NCBI GenBank assembly: GCA_949825025.1
Contig: OX463778.1
Span: 43,936,646-44,000,645, forward strand
Length of the DNA: 64,000 bases
Direction of reading: 5' to 3'
Source of the DNA: Siphlonurus alternatus
Lineage: Eukaryota; Arthropoda; Insecta; Ephemeroptera; Siphlonuridae
Shown here: one piece after another, positions 12,629 through 27,600 of the stretch
Layout of the letters: every line of letters begins with the position of its first letter
Numbering within the stretch: the stretch's first letter is position 1
Notes under the pieces: generated by a model
Databases searched by the model: none
What the model saw: the letters and a program-made list of their open reading frames with translations, nothing else
What the model was told of the DNA's origin: nothing
Program-made: the position numbers and the translations under genes

Positions 12629-13494
12629 GCATACTGTATATGGTGCTATGCAGTATTATAGGCATGTGCCTTAGGGAAGTCCGAATAAGAGGGATATTGG
12701 GGTTAAATTGCTACAATTGCAATTAAAATTGACATTTTACTGGAAAAAATAATTGGATGCATGAAGATACAGCAATTCTTTGAAATTTCCTATTTGGCCT
12801 TTTGTTTTTTGGTTACATTAAGTAGAAGGATATTGGGACTATAGTGCATCAAGACGTTTTATTTGATGAAATTAAGGAAGGATAAAAGACGATAAATTGT
12901 AGTATAATTTTCTGCCATATATGCATATTTTTTGTTTTCACTCGGTATATTTTTTACAATTGTCACTTTTTTTTACTCGTTTTCTTTGTGTGCACATATT
13001 TTTATGTTAATTTTTTTTTTTAGTAAAAATATTATGTTATTATACAATGTTTTGAATTTTTGTTATTAAAAATATATCGTTTTATTTCTATTTTCACTGG
13101 ATACGAAAAGACGTCGCAACGTCTGTGTACACGTATACTTTGCTCTGAATATATATTTTATGGAAATGCAGTGCACGTTAAATCCGCCACGTTAAACCAA
13201 CTCTCGGAATATAATATAGTTTTTAGCACCATGTATAGATTTGATACTGCGTGTGCTTTGAATTGTCAAGTAGTAGTATATCGTCTTCATAAATCTCAGT
13301 TTTATATAATGTGTCAATATTTACAATTGAACGTGCAACGATTTTTAATGTTTAGTTTAAAAAAGACTCAACTTAAATACACATGTTTTTGTGTGTATAT
13401 TTATGTTGAAAAGTTATAAACGAAGAACATCACGTAAATGATGTAAAAATATCACATCATTGGTAGTCGTTTATGACGTCCAATAAAGTTGATT
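12629..13494. other. Intergenic AT-rich DNA upstream of F-spondin
   Basis: No exon with good splice sites. A 119-codon frame without a stop runs from 13060 to 13419 but begins at TTG and matches nothing I know. It is noted only because it is long for such AT-rich sequence. Confidence 0.5.
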
Positions 13495-13709
13495 CCTCGA
13501 GGAGCGTGCTCTGCTGGTTGCGCGCGGCGGACGGGGGCGGGGTGGCGCGAGACCGCGAGAGCTCATCGCGACCGCCGCGCTTGCTTGCTGCTCGCTTTAG
13601 TGCCTTTAGTTGATTGAGTACGACGCTGAAGACCGGACGCTACAGAGAGCACCGCGTCTGACCTAAAGCTTGGACACGTGCGACTGCTGGCCATACGAAA
13701 GCAACCAAG
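13495..13709 (+). other. Probable 5' UTR first exon of F-spondin
   Basis: A GC-rich island of about 200 bp in AT-rich DNA that ends at the plausible donor CAAG|GTAAAATC after 13709. The first coding exon begins just after a typical acceptor (TGTACTCTTAG before 14710), so at least one upstream non-coding exon is required. This island is the best placed. CpG-rich sequence around 13515-13590 suggests that the promoter is here. The transcription start site is not resolved. Confidence 0.5.
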
Positions 13710-14710
13710 GTAAAATCATTAGCAATTTTAGTTACTACTTTGTAATATCAATGTTCGAAATATTCCATCATAAAATGTAAGAATGTTAAAAAAATAATGG
13801 ATTTTTTTTATATATATTTATATAATTGAAACAAATCTATTTTTTAAGTTTGCGATTTTTTTTTTTTTTTTTTTTTTTAATTTTGTCAACTCTATTGCAA
13901 AAAAACAAAAAAAAAAAAAACAAAAAAAAAGCAATATTTAGCATTGAAATTTTGAACTTTGGTTTCATTTTACGCTGCATGATAAATGATAAGTTCTTCT
14001 TGCTCCTCGAGCATGAACGTAAAAAAAGGGTGCTATATTATGTATTTTTATATATTTATGTAGGTCTAGGCCACATTTTGAGAACGTGACTCCAATGGAT
14101 GTTGACTTATATTTCTTTAAATTGCAGTCAAATCTAATTGGCACCAAGTCAAAAATGCAGTTTCAATTTGTCATTCTAATTTGCTAGTAAAATGTACGTA
14201 CTGAAATCATCTGACAGTAAAATGCTAAAATAAATTATAAAAGACTTTTTATTATTCTCTTTCACCTGCTGCATTTATTAAATGTAATGTTTCAGTACAT
14301 TAAATTATAGCTATTTAAAATATTTCACTTCAGTAAGTTTATTTACGGTATTTATCTCCATCTTTCCTTATTATAGCTTGCAGTTTAATCCTCTATTATT
14401 ATATATAGTTTCGCGTATTATTCTGGATCTTGGTGAATATATGCTATTGAGGAATGGGGATGTCTCCACTTGAGTGCGGCATCGAGGGAGGTTGCTGGCC
14501 TGCTGTTGGTGGTGGAGGTACTCGAGTGGATCTCCCCACGCGCCGTGCAGAATGGCCCGCGCCCGAGTTATTCTGGGCGGCCCACATAAACACCGTGACT
14601 CCCGCAACGCCACTCCCGAGTTCTGGTTGCTGCTGCTAATGCGTTCAACGCACTGCAACTATACTCTGGTACCCATCAGATAAGTGACCTTGGCCTTGTG
14701 TACTCTTAGG

Positions 14711-17700
14711 ATGGCTCCTAACCGCGGCGCCTGGGCGTGGTGCCGGGCTCCCAAATCACTGCTACTATCGCTGTTTCTGTCAGCCTTCGCTGTCCTCACG
14801 GACCCTCGCCTCATGATGGCCACGGCAGCAAGGTGTGACCGCGAACCTGAAGGACGTATGGCACCAAAATCACCCCCTGATGGTCGCTTCCGTATCAAAG
14901 TTAGCGGCAACCCAGATAAATACGTTCCCGGAGAAGTATATACTGGTAAGACAACATTTTATTATTTACATCGCATTAAATCTTGTTTTAATTATATAAT
15001 ATTGTTACCATATTGTATCATTCTCAGGGAATACATTTATTATATTTAATTGTATTTTTTATACATGTGTATGAAATGTTTGTATTAGCTGTTTTGCTAA
15101 ATAAAAACCTATTCTATTCTATGACACGTGCATTTAAGTTACAATTATCGCTCCGTGATGAAATTGAATACAAGATACTTCAATGGGAGATGGTTCTCCA
15201 ATCAGTTTTTTTTAACGTATTTTTAGGAGAGGGGGGAACTCCAATTTTTTTCATTCAAAGGCAGTGATCATGATGAAAAAAAAAATGCTTGAAAAAGTAT
15301 GAAAAACATTCACATAACGTACGAGAACGTCTGAAATAAAGCAATTCACGACATGAAGTATGTAACTTCATTAAACTTAATTCCATATTTGACATAATCT
15401 GTTACATAAAATGTGGGACGATATTATTGTTGACCCTTTCGACGAGAGGTCCCATGTTTTATTTTTTTGCGGCGCGGCTTATACTGATGTAGTGTGCGAA
15501 GTAGGCCTCTGGTGATGGGCAGATGTTTGCGTACTGCTGACCCCTCCACGCCGCTCCTGCTGATACCCGAGACTTGCGTAACCACGCGCGCCGCCACGGC
15601 CGAGATGTTTACATCCCTCTCCTCTCTGCCGCTCGAGTTGCGGCATCACCAGCAGGCCTCGAACACAGGACGTACAGTATCATAACAAACTCGAGCACAG
15701 CGAACAATCAGCAGCTCTTACAGTTAGTACACAAAATAGATGTGAAAGCAAGCAAAATATCATAAACTCGTAGGAACGAAATTAGTCGAAATTGATCGTG
15801 TTCTGTCAGTCGTAACCCATTAGTTGTAACAAAAATAATAAATTTATAACTCATTGCCATCAGTTAAGAATACATTAGTAATTTTCTGAATAAATTCTAA
15901 ATCTGTAACTGAATGAATTTAATAAATATAAGTACTGAGTCATACTGACAGTATACATGCGTGCAGCAGCGTGCATGCACATGTAACACATCTATTGTGA
16001 TACTTGTGAATATAGTACTATTTATTTATTTATTTAATTGGACTGACCCGTACGATTCACAATTTGACAATATATTCATTAGGCTGTTTTACACTTGGTA
16101 ATTTTTGTTGTAAGTGGCGCATATTCAATTCGGTGAACACTCTTCTTGACAGGTAGATTGTTATTTGTTTTTCTTTTTACGGAGCTTTTTCTTCTTTTTT
16201 TAAGACTTACAATTTAGCGCTGTGATCTGACGCAAACTAGACCGAACTAGACCCAGTCGTAATTCATAAAATATCTTAAGTTTCACTCTCTCTAGGCCAC
16301 CAATAACCGTCATAAGTCATCAAGTCACGTTTTAATAACGAGAAATAATTTAATTATATAATATATATTATAATATATATATTATATAATTAAATTAAAT
16401 TAAATTATATATATTATATAATTATATTAAATTATATATATATTATGTTCTAATTTTTGTATTGGTCAGTACGTCAATGTGTATATAATAGAAAAATATA
16501 TTGTTTCAAAAGTAATGATTCCATTGCTAAATTGATATCTCTGAAGAAAAAAAAATCAATCCCTATTATTCTGTATATTATTCTACATGATTCCATGGAC
16601 AGTAAGTATCTCATATCAAGATTTCCAGAAAAATTTTCTTTGCTCATGCATATATGTACATGTATTATATATATAAATATATATATTTATATATATATAT
16701 ATTAAACTGAAACTTAAATTCAATTATTATATAAGAATAATGCATCATTCTGATAGTAATGATATAAGCCATGAGTTCTGTGTTCTGTATGAAAGACCAT
16801 TTTACCATTTTTTTTCTCTATATAGTGTAATAATTAATAATAATTAAAAAGAAGAATCGAGAAAAAAAATAGTGATTTAAATGACTTAAATCACTATTTT
16901 GATCAGATCATATGAACGAGAATCAATGATGAATAAATACATTGGGTGAACATTTTAGTAAAAAAAAAATAATAATAATAATAATAATAGCATAAAAATG
17001 GAACAAGAACCTATATTAACTTATTGTACGTGCATGCCTTGGTACAGTCCGAGTAAAATTATTACGTCACATCACGTAGGGAAGAGCATCGTATTGGCTT
17101 CTTTGAACGTCGTTCGTCTTCTCTCTGTGGCTTGACTATTGTCAGGTACCCTCCTTCTTTACTCCTGCAACTAGCTCCCTAGCTAGCTGGCTCTCTAAGT
17201 CTTATATATCTCTCTCCCGTTCGTAGCTCTCTTCTACAGTGCCAACCTTGGCCTCCTCGCAGCAAGCTGTTCATCACTATACTACTAGAATTGCTTCCAA
17301 TTGTGGTGGCCCCCATTACGACCGTCTCTGAACTGATTAGATCGTTCTCTACCGCCCACCGATTGCTTGTCCGCCTTCTTTACCGCCACCTTCAATGCCC
17401 GTGTGTCGTGCGGGTGCACTACCTGCCAGGCGTCTCACACGACGGCGTTGTCGCAGCATCCGCGAAGCGCTGCCAGCACTAGCGAAGGAGTGTGAAGCAT
17501 CTGTTAAGAAGTGCTGATGCAAACCGAAACTTAATACTCGCGGCGCACATTTGTGACGCATTTCCTTTTGCGAATATTAATTATGTAGCTCGATCTTTTT
17601 TTTTTATTGTTATTTTAAAAATCTTTTGCCACGAAGGTCATGTTTGTATTTTTTTTAAATGCAATGAAATATTTTTTTAATTTTAATTGCGTAGAGGGTA

Positions 17701-18600
17701 CCACTAAACACGATTCATTGTTAGTAAAGTATATTTAATATAAAAAACAAAACAACAATCTATGATTAAGCCTTCATTCATCAATTTAATTTGTTATACA
17801 GTAAGTAATATTATTATTTAAAATGCACTTTTGAGATTTAAAACAAAAAACAAAAACAAGTTTTTATTTCTTCCAGTTTATAAATATATACAGTATTTAA
17901 ACATTTTTCAATAAAAACATAAATTAAAACCATTTAAAGCTTCAGTCGACGCCTTCTTGTTTCTGTACATAATTACTTCCCGTTTGATGTTTATTTGCAG
18001 GAAAAGCGACATAGGTGGTAGACGACAGAGTGGGTCGTGCAAGCGGTGCTTTTCATCTTGTACGTCTTCCTTGACTGTGAATCGTGCTGATTATCCCTTT
18101 AGTTAATGTGTTTATTCAATTTGTTAATTAGCTCGGTCTGCACCAGATGTTTGCAATTACGTGCACAGATGAGGAGAACACAAACCCAACTTGCTCGCTA
18201 TGTTATAGCACATGCACTTTTTACTATATATTATATTATAGTCTTGCTTCCCTTGACGCGGATGTTTGTTGACTATAATGTTATAAAGGGACTGAAAGTT
18301 TGTCTAGATGCGTCCGTCAATACAATCATCCTTGGTATATCCCAGGAGACGCAAATGTCATCACTGTGTACCTCGCTGGAAAATTTTCCTTTGTTTGTTT
18401 GTTTTTAAACATATTAGGTTGCGAGACTTTAAGTTATTTTTGTTCATATGTGTGTATCTTGGGTGAAATAAATAAATAAAAATAAAATAAATTTCAGACT
18501 TTTTAAGAGCAGAGTAGTAGTGCCATGTGTATTCAGTTATTGGCATTTAAATATTATTTATATATAATTATAATTATTATAACATATAATATTAAATAAA

Positions 18601-18631
<31 letters not shown>

Positions 18632-21600
18632 TCTCAGTTTTATCGTGCGATCGGTGCGATTAGGGTTTAAATTTTTGTTGCAGCCTTTAAATTATTACAA
18701 AGTTCACGCAATATTTCATAATTAATGTTAATACAAATTTGCAAAGTAATTGCAAAACAAATTTAATCATTATTTATAGTTTCTCATTCTGTAGTACAGT
18801 TTCATAAAAAAAAAACTATTTGCCTGCTGTAATTATAAAAAAAACAGTATTTCTACGAATTGTACTATCGCAATGCAGTTTGCACCATTATAAGTCTGCA
18901 TCGTTTGTGCAATTACATTCTCGTAATCTGACATAACTGTGACTAATCTGAACTTCGTTCGATCACAAAGATCAAGTACAGAAGACTTTGTATTCTGTGT
19001 CGCTTGCTATTTGATGTCACAATTTTATTGATGTTTGGAGGAAGCAAAATGATTGTCAATCAGAACTTAAATCCTATGTACGTCTATATTTCCATTACGT
19101 TAATGACGCGCCTCCTTGCTGTAATGCTGTGTAGAGTTTGAAACAGTTTGCCAACAAAGCCATTGTAATAATATGACTTGCAAGTTTAATAGGATTTTAT
19201 ATTATAGAAGCAAGAAAAAACTCATTTCCTCATCGTTTGAGCGCTATAAGTTGATATTATTGATAATTTTGCATCAACAACGTCTGCTAGTGAATGTTAG
19301 TGATGAGAAGGAAGTGCAATTTCCACGTTGTCGCGGCGCGGTTTGGAGACTATGCAGGGAGGGAGGTTTTGGAGCCGTTCGGAGAGAGGGGTTGTTTTGC
19401 ATCCGAGACAAATGCGCTGCCGTCGGCAGAACCGCGAGAGAGTAAAAAAAAAAGAAGCTGCTTTACTTGCGGTGTCATTAACGTTATTGATGGCTGTTCT
19501 TGCCACCCTCGTCTAGTTGTTTATTCTACGTCTAAGCGGCTATTATAGATTTGCGGTGCTATATTATAGATCTGTTTTTAAGCACCAAAAAATTATTTTT
19601 AAATTATTTTAATGTTTTTTTTTTTTTCCTTTTCATTATTAAAAAAATTGTTTGATAAATTATTTGTTCTGGAATAGTTTGCCGTTTTCTCAGTTTACAA
19701 ATTGAACCCTAAATTGCTAATAAATTACGATTATTTGTGATCCATGGGGATGAATTTTACTGTTTATACGACATTGTGTCCCATCGCAGAATATGCATGC
19801 ACATCAAATATGTAGTTATTAATGAATATACCTTACAAGTGTGTTATTATTATATAGAGCGCGGAAAAAAGTCATTTTGCCTTATTGTGCACATGAGGAC
19901 TATTTTGTTGTCATTTAGGATGTCCACCGTTCTCCGGAAGTGGATTAAAATATGCCTATATAAAAAAATACTATTTAGACTATTTTTTTGATTTTGAGAC
20001 TATTTTGGCAAAAGATGACTTTTTGACATATTTTAGTGTATTTCAGCTCTTTTCTTTATATTGTCAAAAAAAAAAAAAAGGAAGAAAAGAAGTAAAAAAA
20101 AAATATTAAATTTTTAAATACACTTTTAAATAGCACTTTTAAAACGCCTTTTTGCTGCATTTTCTAAAAAAAAAAAAAGAGTGACTTTTTCATATACTAT
20201 TTTTTTAAAAAAGTAAATTTTTTGTAGACTATTTTCCAAAAATAAAGAAAATAAGTTGACCTTTTAGGCACCTATATTTCGAATAAAATGTGACTTTTTT
20301 TCCGCGCTCTAGTTATTATAGTTATTATTTTAGTAAATTACTTTTTTTTTTTACTATAATATAATTATGCATATTATAAGAAAGATCGATATTTTTCAAG
20401 TTAATTGTTTTTCAATTTAATGCTTTATAAAGGTGAAATTGAATGGAAAAAGGAAGATAAAATTATGTAATTAAATATTAGAGATCTTTGACAATGATGA
20501 CTGCATATCAAGATCATATATGCAATAAGTAATATTTACTGACAAACGACAACTGTTGTGGGCGTGTTATCAGATATCTCTGGGACATGTTGTGAACACT
20601 ACATGCTGTGCCCCATGATGACACTGCAGCGGTGTCAAATTTCAGTCACTGATGTACTAACTCTTTGTGGTGGATAATCTCCGCTGCAAATCGATCCATC
20701 AATTCTTATATAAGACCTGCGGCATCTCGAGTGACAGAACTCCTTCAGTATATATAGACTGTCAGCTAGAAGCTGTTGACTCGAGAGTGCTTGCAGGAGG
20801 TGAGACATGGTGACGGGTGATGATGTGTCTTTGCCTTTACGCAGCCATATTCACTGTACATACGTAACGTCCATCGAACCTCTATAATTTAATTGTGGTG
20901 CCAAAGTTAGAGCATAGAAAATTCTCTAAAGTTGCAATTACGTCAAGAAGACACATTTCAGAGGTATGATAAGTGATTATAAGTAAAATATTTTGTTATT
21001 ATATATGCATGAAAATAATGTAGGTAAAAACTGAAACTTACAAAAGTTTTATACAATCTTTCGTAATTAAGAACGAGATAATCAAAATACTATAACAAGT
21101 AACATTAAATTTGCAATGAAACGACCTTACAGACAGCTAAGGTAAAATTATTTTTTAACGTGGTATGGGTCAATATCTCGCTAAGGGTTGTTTTGTGGAT
21201 ATTTATATTTACACCAGTAGGCTCAGCATGTGTGTAAACCCCTAAAAAAAAATTATTTAGATCTGACAGAATTTTTGTTTCAAGCTACTTTAACATTGAA
21301 ACCCCATAAGGCAAATCAAACTTTCCACTTTGAACCCCATTTAAGGGTTGAAAAAATAATCAGACCAAAATTTCAAAGGTACCACCAAAAACTGTGGCAT
21401 GTTTTTAGTAGGAATACGATTTTTCAAGCCTCTAATATGAAATTTCAGTTTGTAATCAAAAATCGAAAGTGACACACGAATTATGGAATAGTCTGTATAT
21501 AATGTGTGTGGTAAGTTGTAAACAAAATCATATAGAAAAAAAAGCAAGAAAGAAAGAATACATAGTAAATATCCTAAATATTGTTACTTATTGATTTTGA

Positions 21601-24600
21601 CGACCTGCATGTCAATGCACGTGTCGTTATAAAGAGTACAGTATTGTGTATAATATGAAAACTATTTAACTTATAAAATTAATTTTAATAAATTTTGAAA
21701 GTCGTGCTAGGTAAGGAAAAAATAGACAAATTATGTTGTTGCATTTTTGTAAGAACTTAAAAAAACTGATTTCATCATATAATCATGCATGTTTAGCATA
21801 ATAATTAATATAATTATAATAATAAAAAGGAGAATGACGTATATATGGGGGAAGCTCGCTTTCCAGGTGATTGAAATCATACTCTGACGATTTTTTTTTA
21901 GATGGAACGTCTCGTGCATGACAAGCCAATATTCAGCTATAGAAAATCAACTTTCTCGATAATTTCTTTCAAAAAAACGTAAAACTCAATCAAATATTCG
22001 CTATATGTACGTAGTTTTTTCCACTAATGATACCAAATAATATAGTCAGATGATAAAGGTAGTCTTTTTTTTCTCAGTGTATGCTTGAATGGGTTATTGA
22101 GAGCGATGGCAGTAGCGGCAGCATAATTGACATTGAATCGGTCGACTGTCTTGACTGCATGGCTTGTCACGAGACGTTCTATCTATAAAATCGTCAGAGT
22201 ATGATTTGTCCTCTTACAAAGGAAGCAGGGGAATTCAATCGCCTGGAAAAAGACGATCTCCGATGTATACGGGATTCTCCTTTTTATCCATAAAGCAATT
22301 ATATTATAATTCTCATCAGAGACAACCATGAGAAATTAAATAAATGAATTATTCTTTAATTTTTTAGCGAGGCAGACAGTATTATTAAATTTTCATCAAC
22401 TGCATGAGTAATCCAGTAAATAAAAGCGCTTGCTTGCTTGCTTGCTTTTTTTTTTTTTTTTTTGCTAGGACCGTTTTATATAGCATCATAATGCTTCGTG
22501 CTTCGATCTCACGGGTATATCCTTCATATCCTTCATGCATCTCAAATAAAGAGAATACGTGTTTCTGTGGGTTTTATCCATTTATACCCGCGTAACCATA
22601 CATGATTCCCGTGATTGATTACTGAATGGTTAAAAGTTCTATCTCATGACCACATCGTCACGTATTATAAAATAGTAAATTGATTAATGCATACCAAATT
22701 CTCTTCTTTAAGTTATAATTAGGATGAGACGATGTTATAAAAATATGTATTGGAAACGTGAATTTACTTATTAAATAGTTTTAATATTAAATTACGATTT
22801 ATAATACGGTCTGTAATCAGCTTCTGCCAATCATTTATAAACAAAAAAAAAAAGGTTCCCTTTAACGCGGACAAATTTTTTTTTAATTATAAAATGTTGA
22901 AAATATGTATAACGTTATATAAAATTGATTGAACAAATCCTTTCATCATATATAAGCAGGCTTACATGTTTATAATTATATTATACAGTATATAGCAGAT
23001 CGATGTCACATGCTAGCTAGCATTATCATGCTTGTAGAATCAAACTGAATGCTTTTTTTTATATATACATTTTTACTGAAAATTTTAGTTCTATTGACAT
23101 GACATGTTCAAGTCAGAATTTGTGTGGGTGTTATCATGGTGGACAGGCGCGGATCCAGGGGGGGGGCTGGGGGGCTACAGTCCCCCCCCCCCGAAATTTT
23201 GGATTTAACATGGGCAATATAGGCATTTCCCCCACTCCAATATTTTTTTTTAACATTGTCCTTATGGAGGCAGCCCCCACCCCCCCCCCCCCCCCACCCC
23301 GAATTTTTTTTCTGGATCCGCGCCTGATGGTGGATATTATTTGATTTGATTATTTGAGAACTTTATTTGATTTACTCTGCCCTAAAAAATTGATTCATAA
23401 ATATTTGAAAAAGAGGTTGTCCATTTACAGTGTGAAGGAGGCCTGAGACAGGTGTTAAATATCAAATTCCACGGTAGCACTATTTCATAACAAGATTGGG
23501 TGCCAAGATATCTGGAATATTCTAAAAATGTGACATTCGTACTAAAAATAGTACAGAGCTATATGAGAGAGTACGGACTAGCAGTGTGCAAAAATGTTTA
23601 CAGGTTTCAACACTTTCAACTCTACATAATTTCTCGCTCTTTTTTGTATTCTTTTCGTTCAATGAGTTTTTTTCTTTTTTAAAACTCGGACCAAGCTAAT
23701 TATAATTGTGGGGTGATGCCTTGCAGCTAGGTTACACACATTTAGAGAGTAAATTTGTTTTTTTCCTGGATTTTGAGCTGAGAGATTTTATAAAAATGTA
23801 CTTTTGTATGATTTTAATATACATATATATTATATAATATGCACGACAGTTCTGCAAAAGGTTATAAAAAAGAGTTTATCATCGCGTTTTCCTTTTCTGA
23901 TTCGAATATTAAAATATATATATTTTATAAATTTTTAAAATACATGACTCAGAGTGTTGATTATAATTATATTTTACTAATAAGTTCAATCGCAAACAAA
24001 TTCTTTCAGTGAAGAAGATTCACGATTTGCGTTGCAGCTGCAATTCTCCTCTCCCCCCTCCCTCCCTCTCCTTTTCGCACCTCCAAGGGTTAAAGGGTTA
24101 CTATAGGTACAGGACTAGACTACCTCTGACCCTCCTGGTGTGCGAATCTTTATGCTCCGTTCATGTTGCAGTGACACTACAGGGCGCGCGCAATCAGCAG
24201 GTGCCGCAAAAGTTCACGGGCTTCATGTTGACGGTGGAGCCGCTAGACGGCAGCGTGGCGGCACGCGGTGGAGACTCGGCAGTGGGCAACTTCCAACTGT
24301 TCGGAGACGCGCTCACCAAGTTCAGCGAGCGTTGTCCGAACACCGTAACCCAGACCTCTTCCATGCCCAAGTCCGAGGTGCAGGTGTTGTGGACCGCGCC
24401 CTCAGCGCCCGGCAGTGGCTGTCTTGTCTTCCGGTAAGTGACCTCCCCCCCCCCCCGAAGTGTCAGCAAGTCACCAAATGCTTAGTCAGAAAGTCTAAAA
24501 TAAATCAACCATTCAAATTTTCATATTTAAATATGAGTATATAGTCTATGTAATATAATAATATGCTTTTATATATGTGTGATAAGAAGGAAACAATTAA

Positions 24601-27600
24601 TTAAAAAACATGTTAATTTAAAAAATCAACATGTTTTAATTCATTATGTTCAACAGTATTTTAAACTTTTTGTTGATATTTTGTATGTCACTCCCCTGGT
24701 ATTTTTCTTTTACATTTATGGTAGCAAATACTTTCGATTTTTAGAAACTATTATATATAAGACTTCATTCCCTCGCGACATTATAAATGAGATAAAAAAA
24801 AAATACAACTTAAAAGTTTTAGAAAAGAAGGTGTACTTTGACCCTCGTCGCGAGGTGTGAGATAATGTCTCCAGTTTCCAGCCTCTTGAGCACTCAACCC
24901 TTACAAGTTCCCCTAAAAGCTCCACTTCGCGACAACGACGTCGGCCGCAGTGACGTGCATAATGTAGCATCGCGTCGAATCGTGCTGAGTGCCGGGGCGT
25001 GCAATATAGATCAGGGAATCAATCAGCTGGCCGCACTACCCGAATGAATATTAATGAATAGAGCTGCTAGTACTTTAATTTTTGTTTTTTAAATAACATT
25101 TTATTTTGACATCACCATTTTTTTTTTTTTTTTTTAATTTGTTATTTAAATTAATATATCATGTATATCATGTGTATTAATAGCGAATGTATATATGTTA
25201 CTAAAAATTTCTTTAAGCTTAATTAAGCTATGTATCTAATTTGCATCTAGCTTTCTCTTATGATATTATTGTCATGCAGTACCAGTACTCAAATTCAATA
25301 TCACTTATTAAATTATAATAGACAAAAAAAAAAAAAAAAAACTTGAAAAATATGCTGCTTGTTATATATACGAGTACATAACTAAATTATAGATTAAATT
25401 TCTTAACAGTATATAGGACAGAAAATTAAGACAACTCAACAAAATACACACATTTAATAATTATGTATAATATTATCTAATGTTGAATTGTAAGGGAGTG
25501 ATGGTTTGATTGAATGTTTTACACATTTCTAATTTCCAAGTTGATTTTTACTTGCAAAAGTTGCTTATTTTTGGCATTTTAGTCAACATATTGTTTAATT
25601 GATTATAAGTATGTTGTATTTTTTACTATAAAAATTTACGTAAAACTTATTGAGTATAAATTTCTTAATTAATAGATAGCTCTAAATGCATAACTTATTA
25701 ATACAGTATATATAGCCTGACATATAGTATTGGCGTCATAAAGTTAGTGCGAACTTAGTGGTAACTGCTGGAACTACGTGCGTCTGGCGAGGATTGCTGT
25801 ATATATGATTAACATTGTAAAATCATGTAAATGCTCTCTCAGCAGCCACAGCATAATTTTACAGAAATGCATGACAACACCATAATTAGTTGTCAAATAC
25901 TTTCGGACAAATATAAAAAAATATTTCAACTTCGTAAGTGATTTCTTTCCTAGAATTTTGATACTTTTTTTCCCCATGCTATGAGTATTGCCGTATCCTC
26001 GATGCAAAGAGCAAAATTTTCGGACGTCAGCACCATCTTTTGGTCCTTTATGTCCTCTCTAAATAATTATAAATGTGAAAACCAATCATTTTCATTTACA
26101 AAATATGGTTTTTGGTTTTAATTAATGTCAAATTAATAACATATATTTTTATGAGATATTATTCATTTTGTGTCTAATACTGTAATTATTAATCATGACG
26201 CAATGTAGTGACTTTTAATAATAATAATATAGATTTTATTGAGCAGAACAGACAAGATACATACATTGTCACAGTCAAATAGGAAATACTGCCCAAGAGG
26301 GTGCAAAAAAGGCAATGCCCAAACGAGATTTGCATCCTGAAAAAAAATAGAAACAACTACATAAAAAGTTGATATAAACAACACTACAAACAACAGCATA
26401 TCACATGACTTTGCATAATTATATATAATATAAATTTTAAAATCAATGTGAGATCTACTTTCTATTATGAACTTATTTTCTTGCAGGAATTAATGTAATA
26501 ATTTCTGGGGTTTTTTTTTTAGATAATTAACTCTAAAAAAAAACTGTTCTCCACTTTCATTTCCACGTGATTGTCTTGCAGGGCGACTGTGGTGGAGCAC
26601 CGGGATGTGTGGTACCAGGACGATGGGCCGCTGAGCCGCGTCCTCTGTGAGGACATCCAGGAGAGCCTCGACGAGCAGCCCCAGGTCGTTGACCCCTGCT
26701 GTGCCTGCGATGAAGCCAAGTACGAGGTGCGACCTTCAACTCATAAAATTGTGTTATTTGGTATTAACGAGGCTTTTTTATTCAAAATTATATCTCTTTC
26801 TTTTACCTCAGTTATGGTGTCTACAAATCAAATATCAGGATTCTCACTGGAACTTAGGTTCTTAACTTGATTCAATAAATTTGTCTCCGTTTTTTTTTTT
26901 TTTTTTTTTTGTGATTACTGACTACTCTTGTCAATGCTTTATAAAACAAATTCATGTAAAAAAAATAATGCTTTAAAAAGTATTTTGCATGCTATTTTCT
27001 TATGTTTATTTGCTTAATTCAATATCTTGATCAGTTCTTGATATCAATATAATTATGACAGGTTACATTTGAGGGATTGTGGTCAAGACACACCCACCCC
27101 AAGGATTTCCCGACCAATGGCTGGCTGACTCGGTTCAGTGACGTGATTGGTGCATCCCACACTGCTGACTATCGTTTCTGGGAGTACGGAGGAATTGCAT
27201 CCGAGGGTCTTCGTCAAGTGGCAGAGAAAGGCTCCACTCGAATGCTTGAGAGTGAGCTCAAGGCAGAGGTGAGAAGTCTTATTATCTCACCATCACTTAA
27301 TAGGTCTTACTCTGTACTTTTTTCCCCCCCAGAGTGAACATATTCGCACAATTATCAAAGCACGAGGTATCAGCTACCCTAATGTCACTGGAAAAACATT
27401 TGCAGTATTCAGAGTAGACCGACGTCACCATCTTATGTCTCTGGTCTCCATGATTGGTAAGTAGAGGCTTTTTTTATGATAGAAAATTGGGGTCCTCTCA
27501 TCATTGTTTTTTGCTGCAGATCCTTCACCTGACTGGATTGTTGGTGTGTCTGGGCTGGAACTGTGTTTACGGAACTGCAGCTGGGTAGAGTCCAAGGTCC

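Noticed and set aside
13060..13419. 119-codon ORF upstream of F-spondin
   Set aside because: It starts at TTG with no splice support, and its composition is that of the surrounding DNA. Its length is somewhat unusual but not enough to call a gene.
14684..14710. Upstream in-frame GTG start for F-spondin
   Set aside because: A GTG start is not expected here, and the segment lies before a good splice acceptor. ATG 14711 precedes the signal peptide directly.
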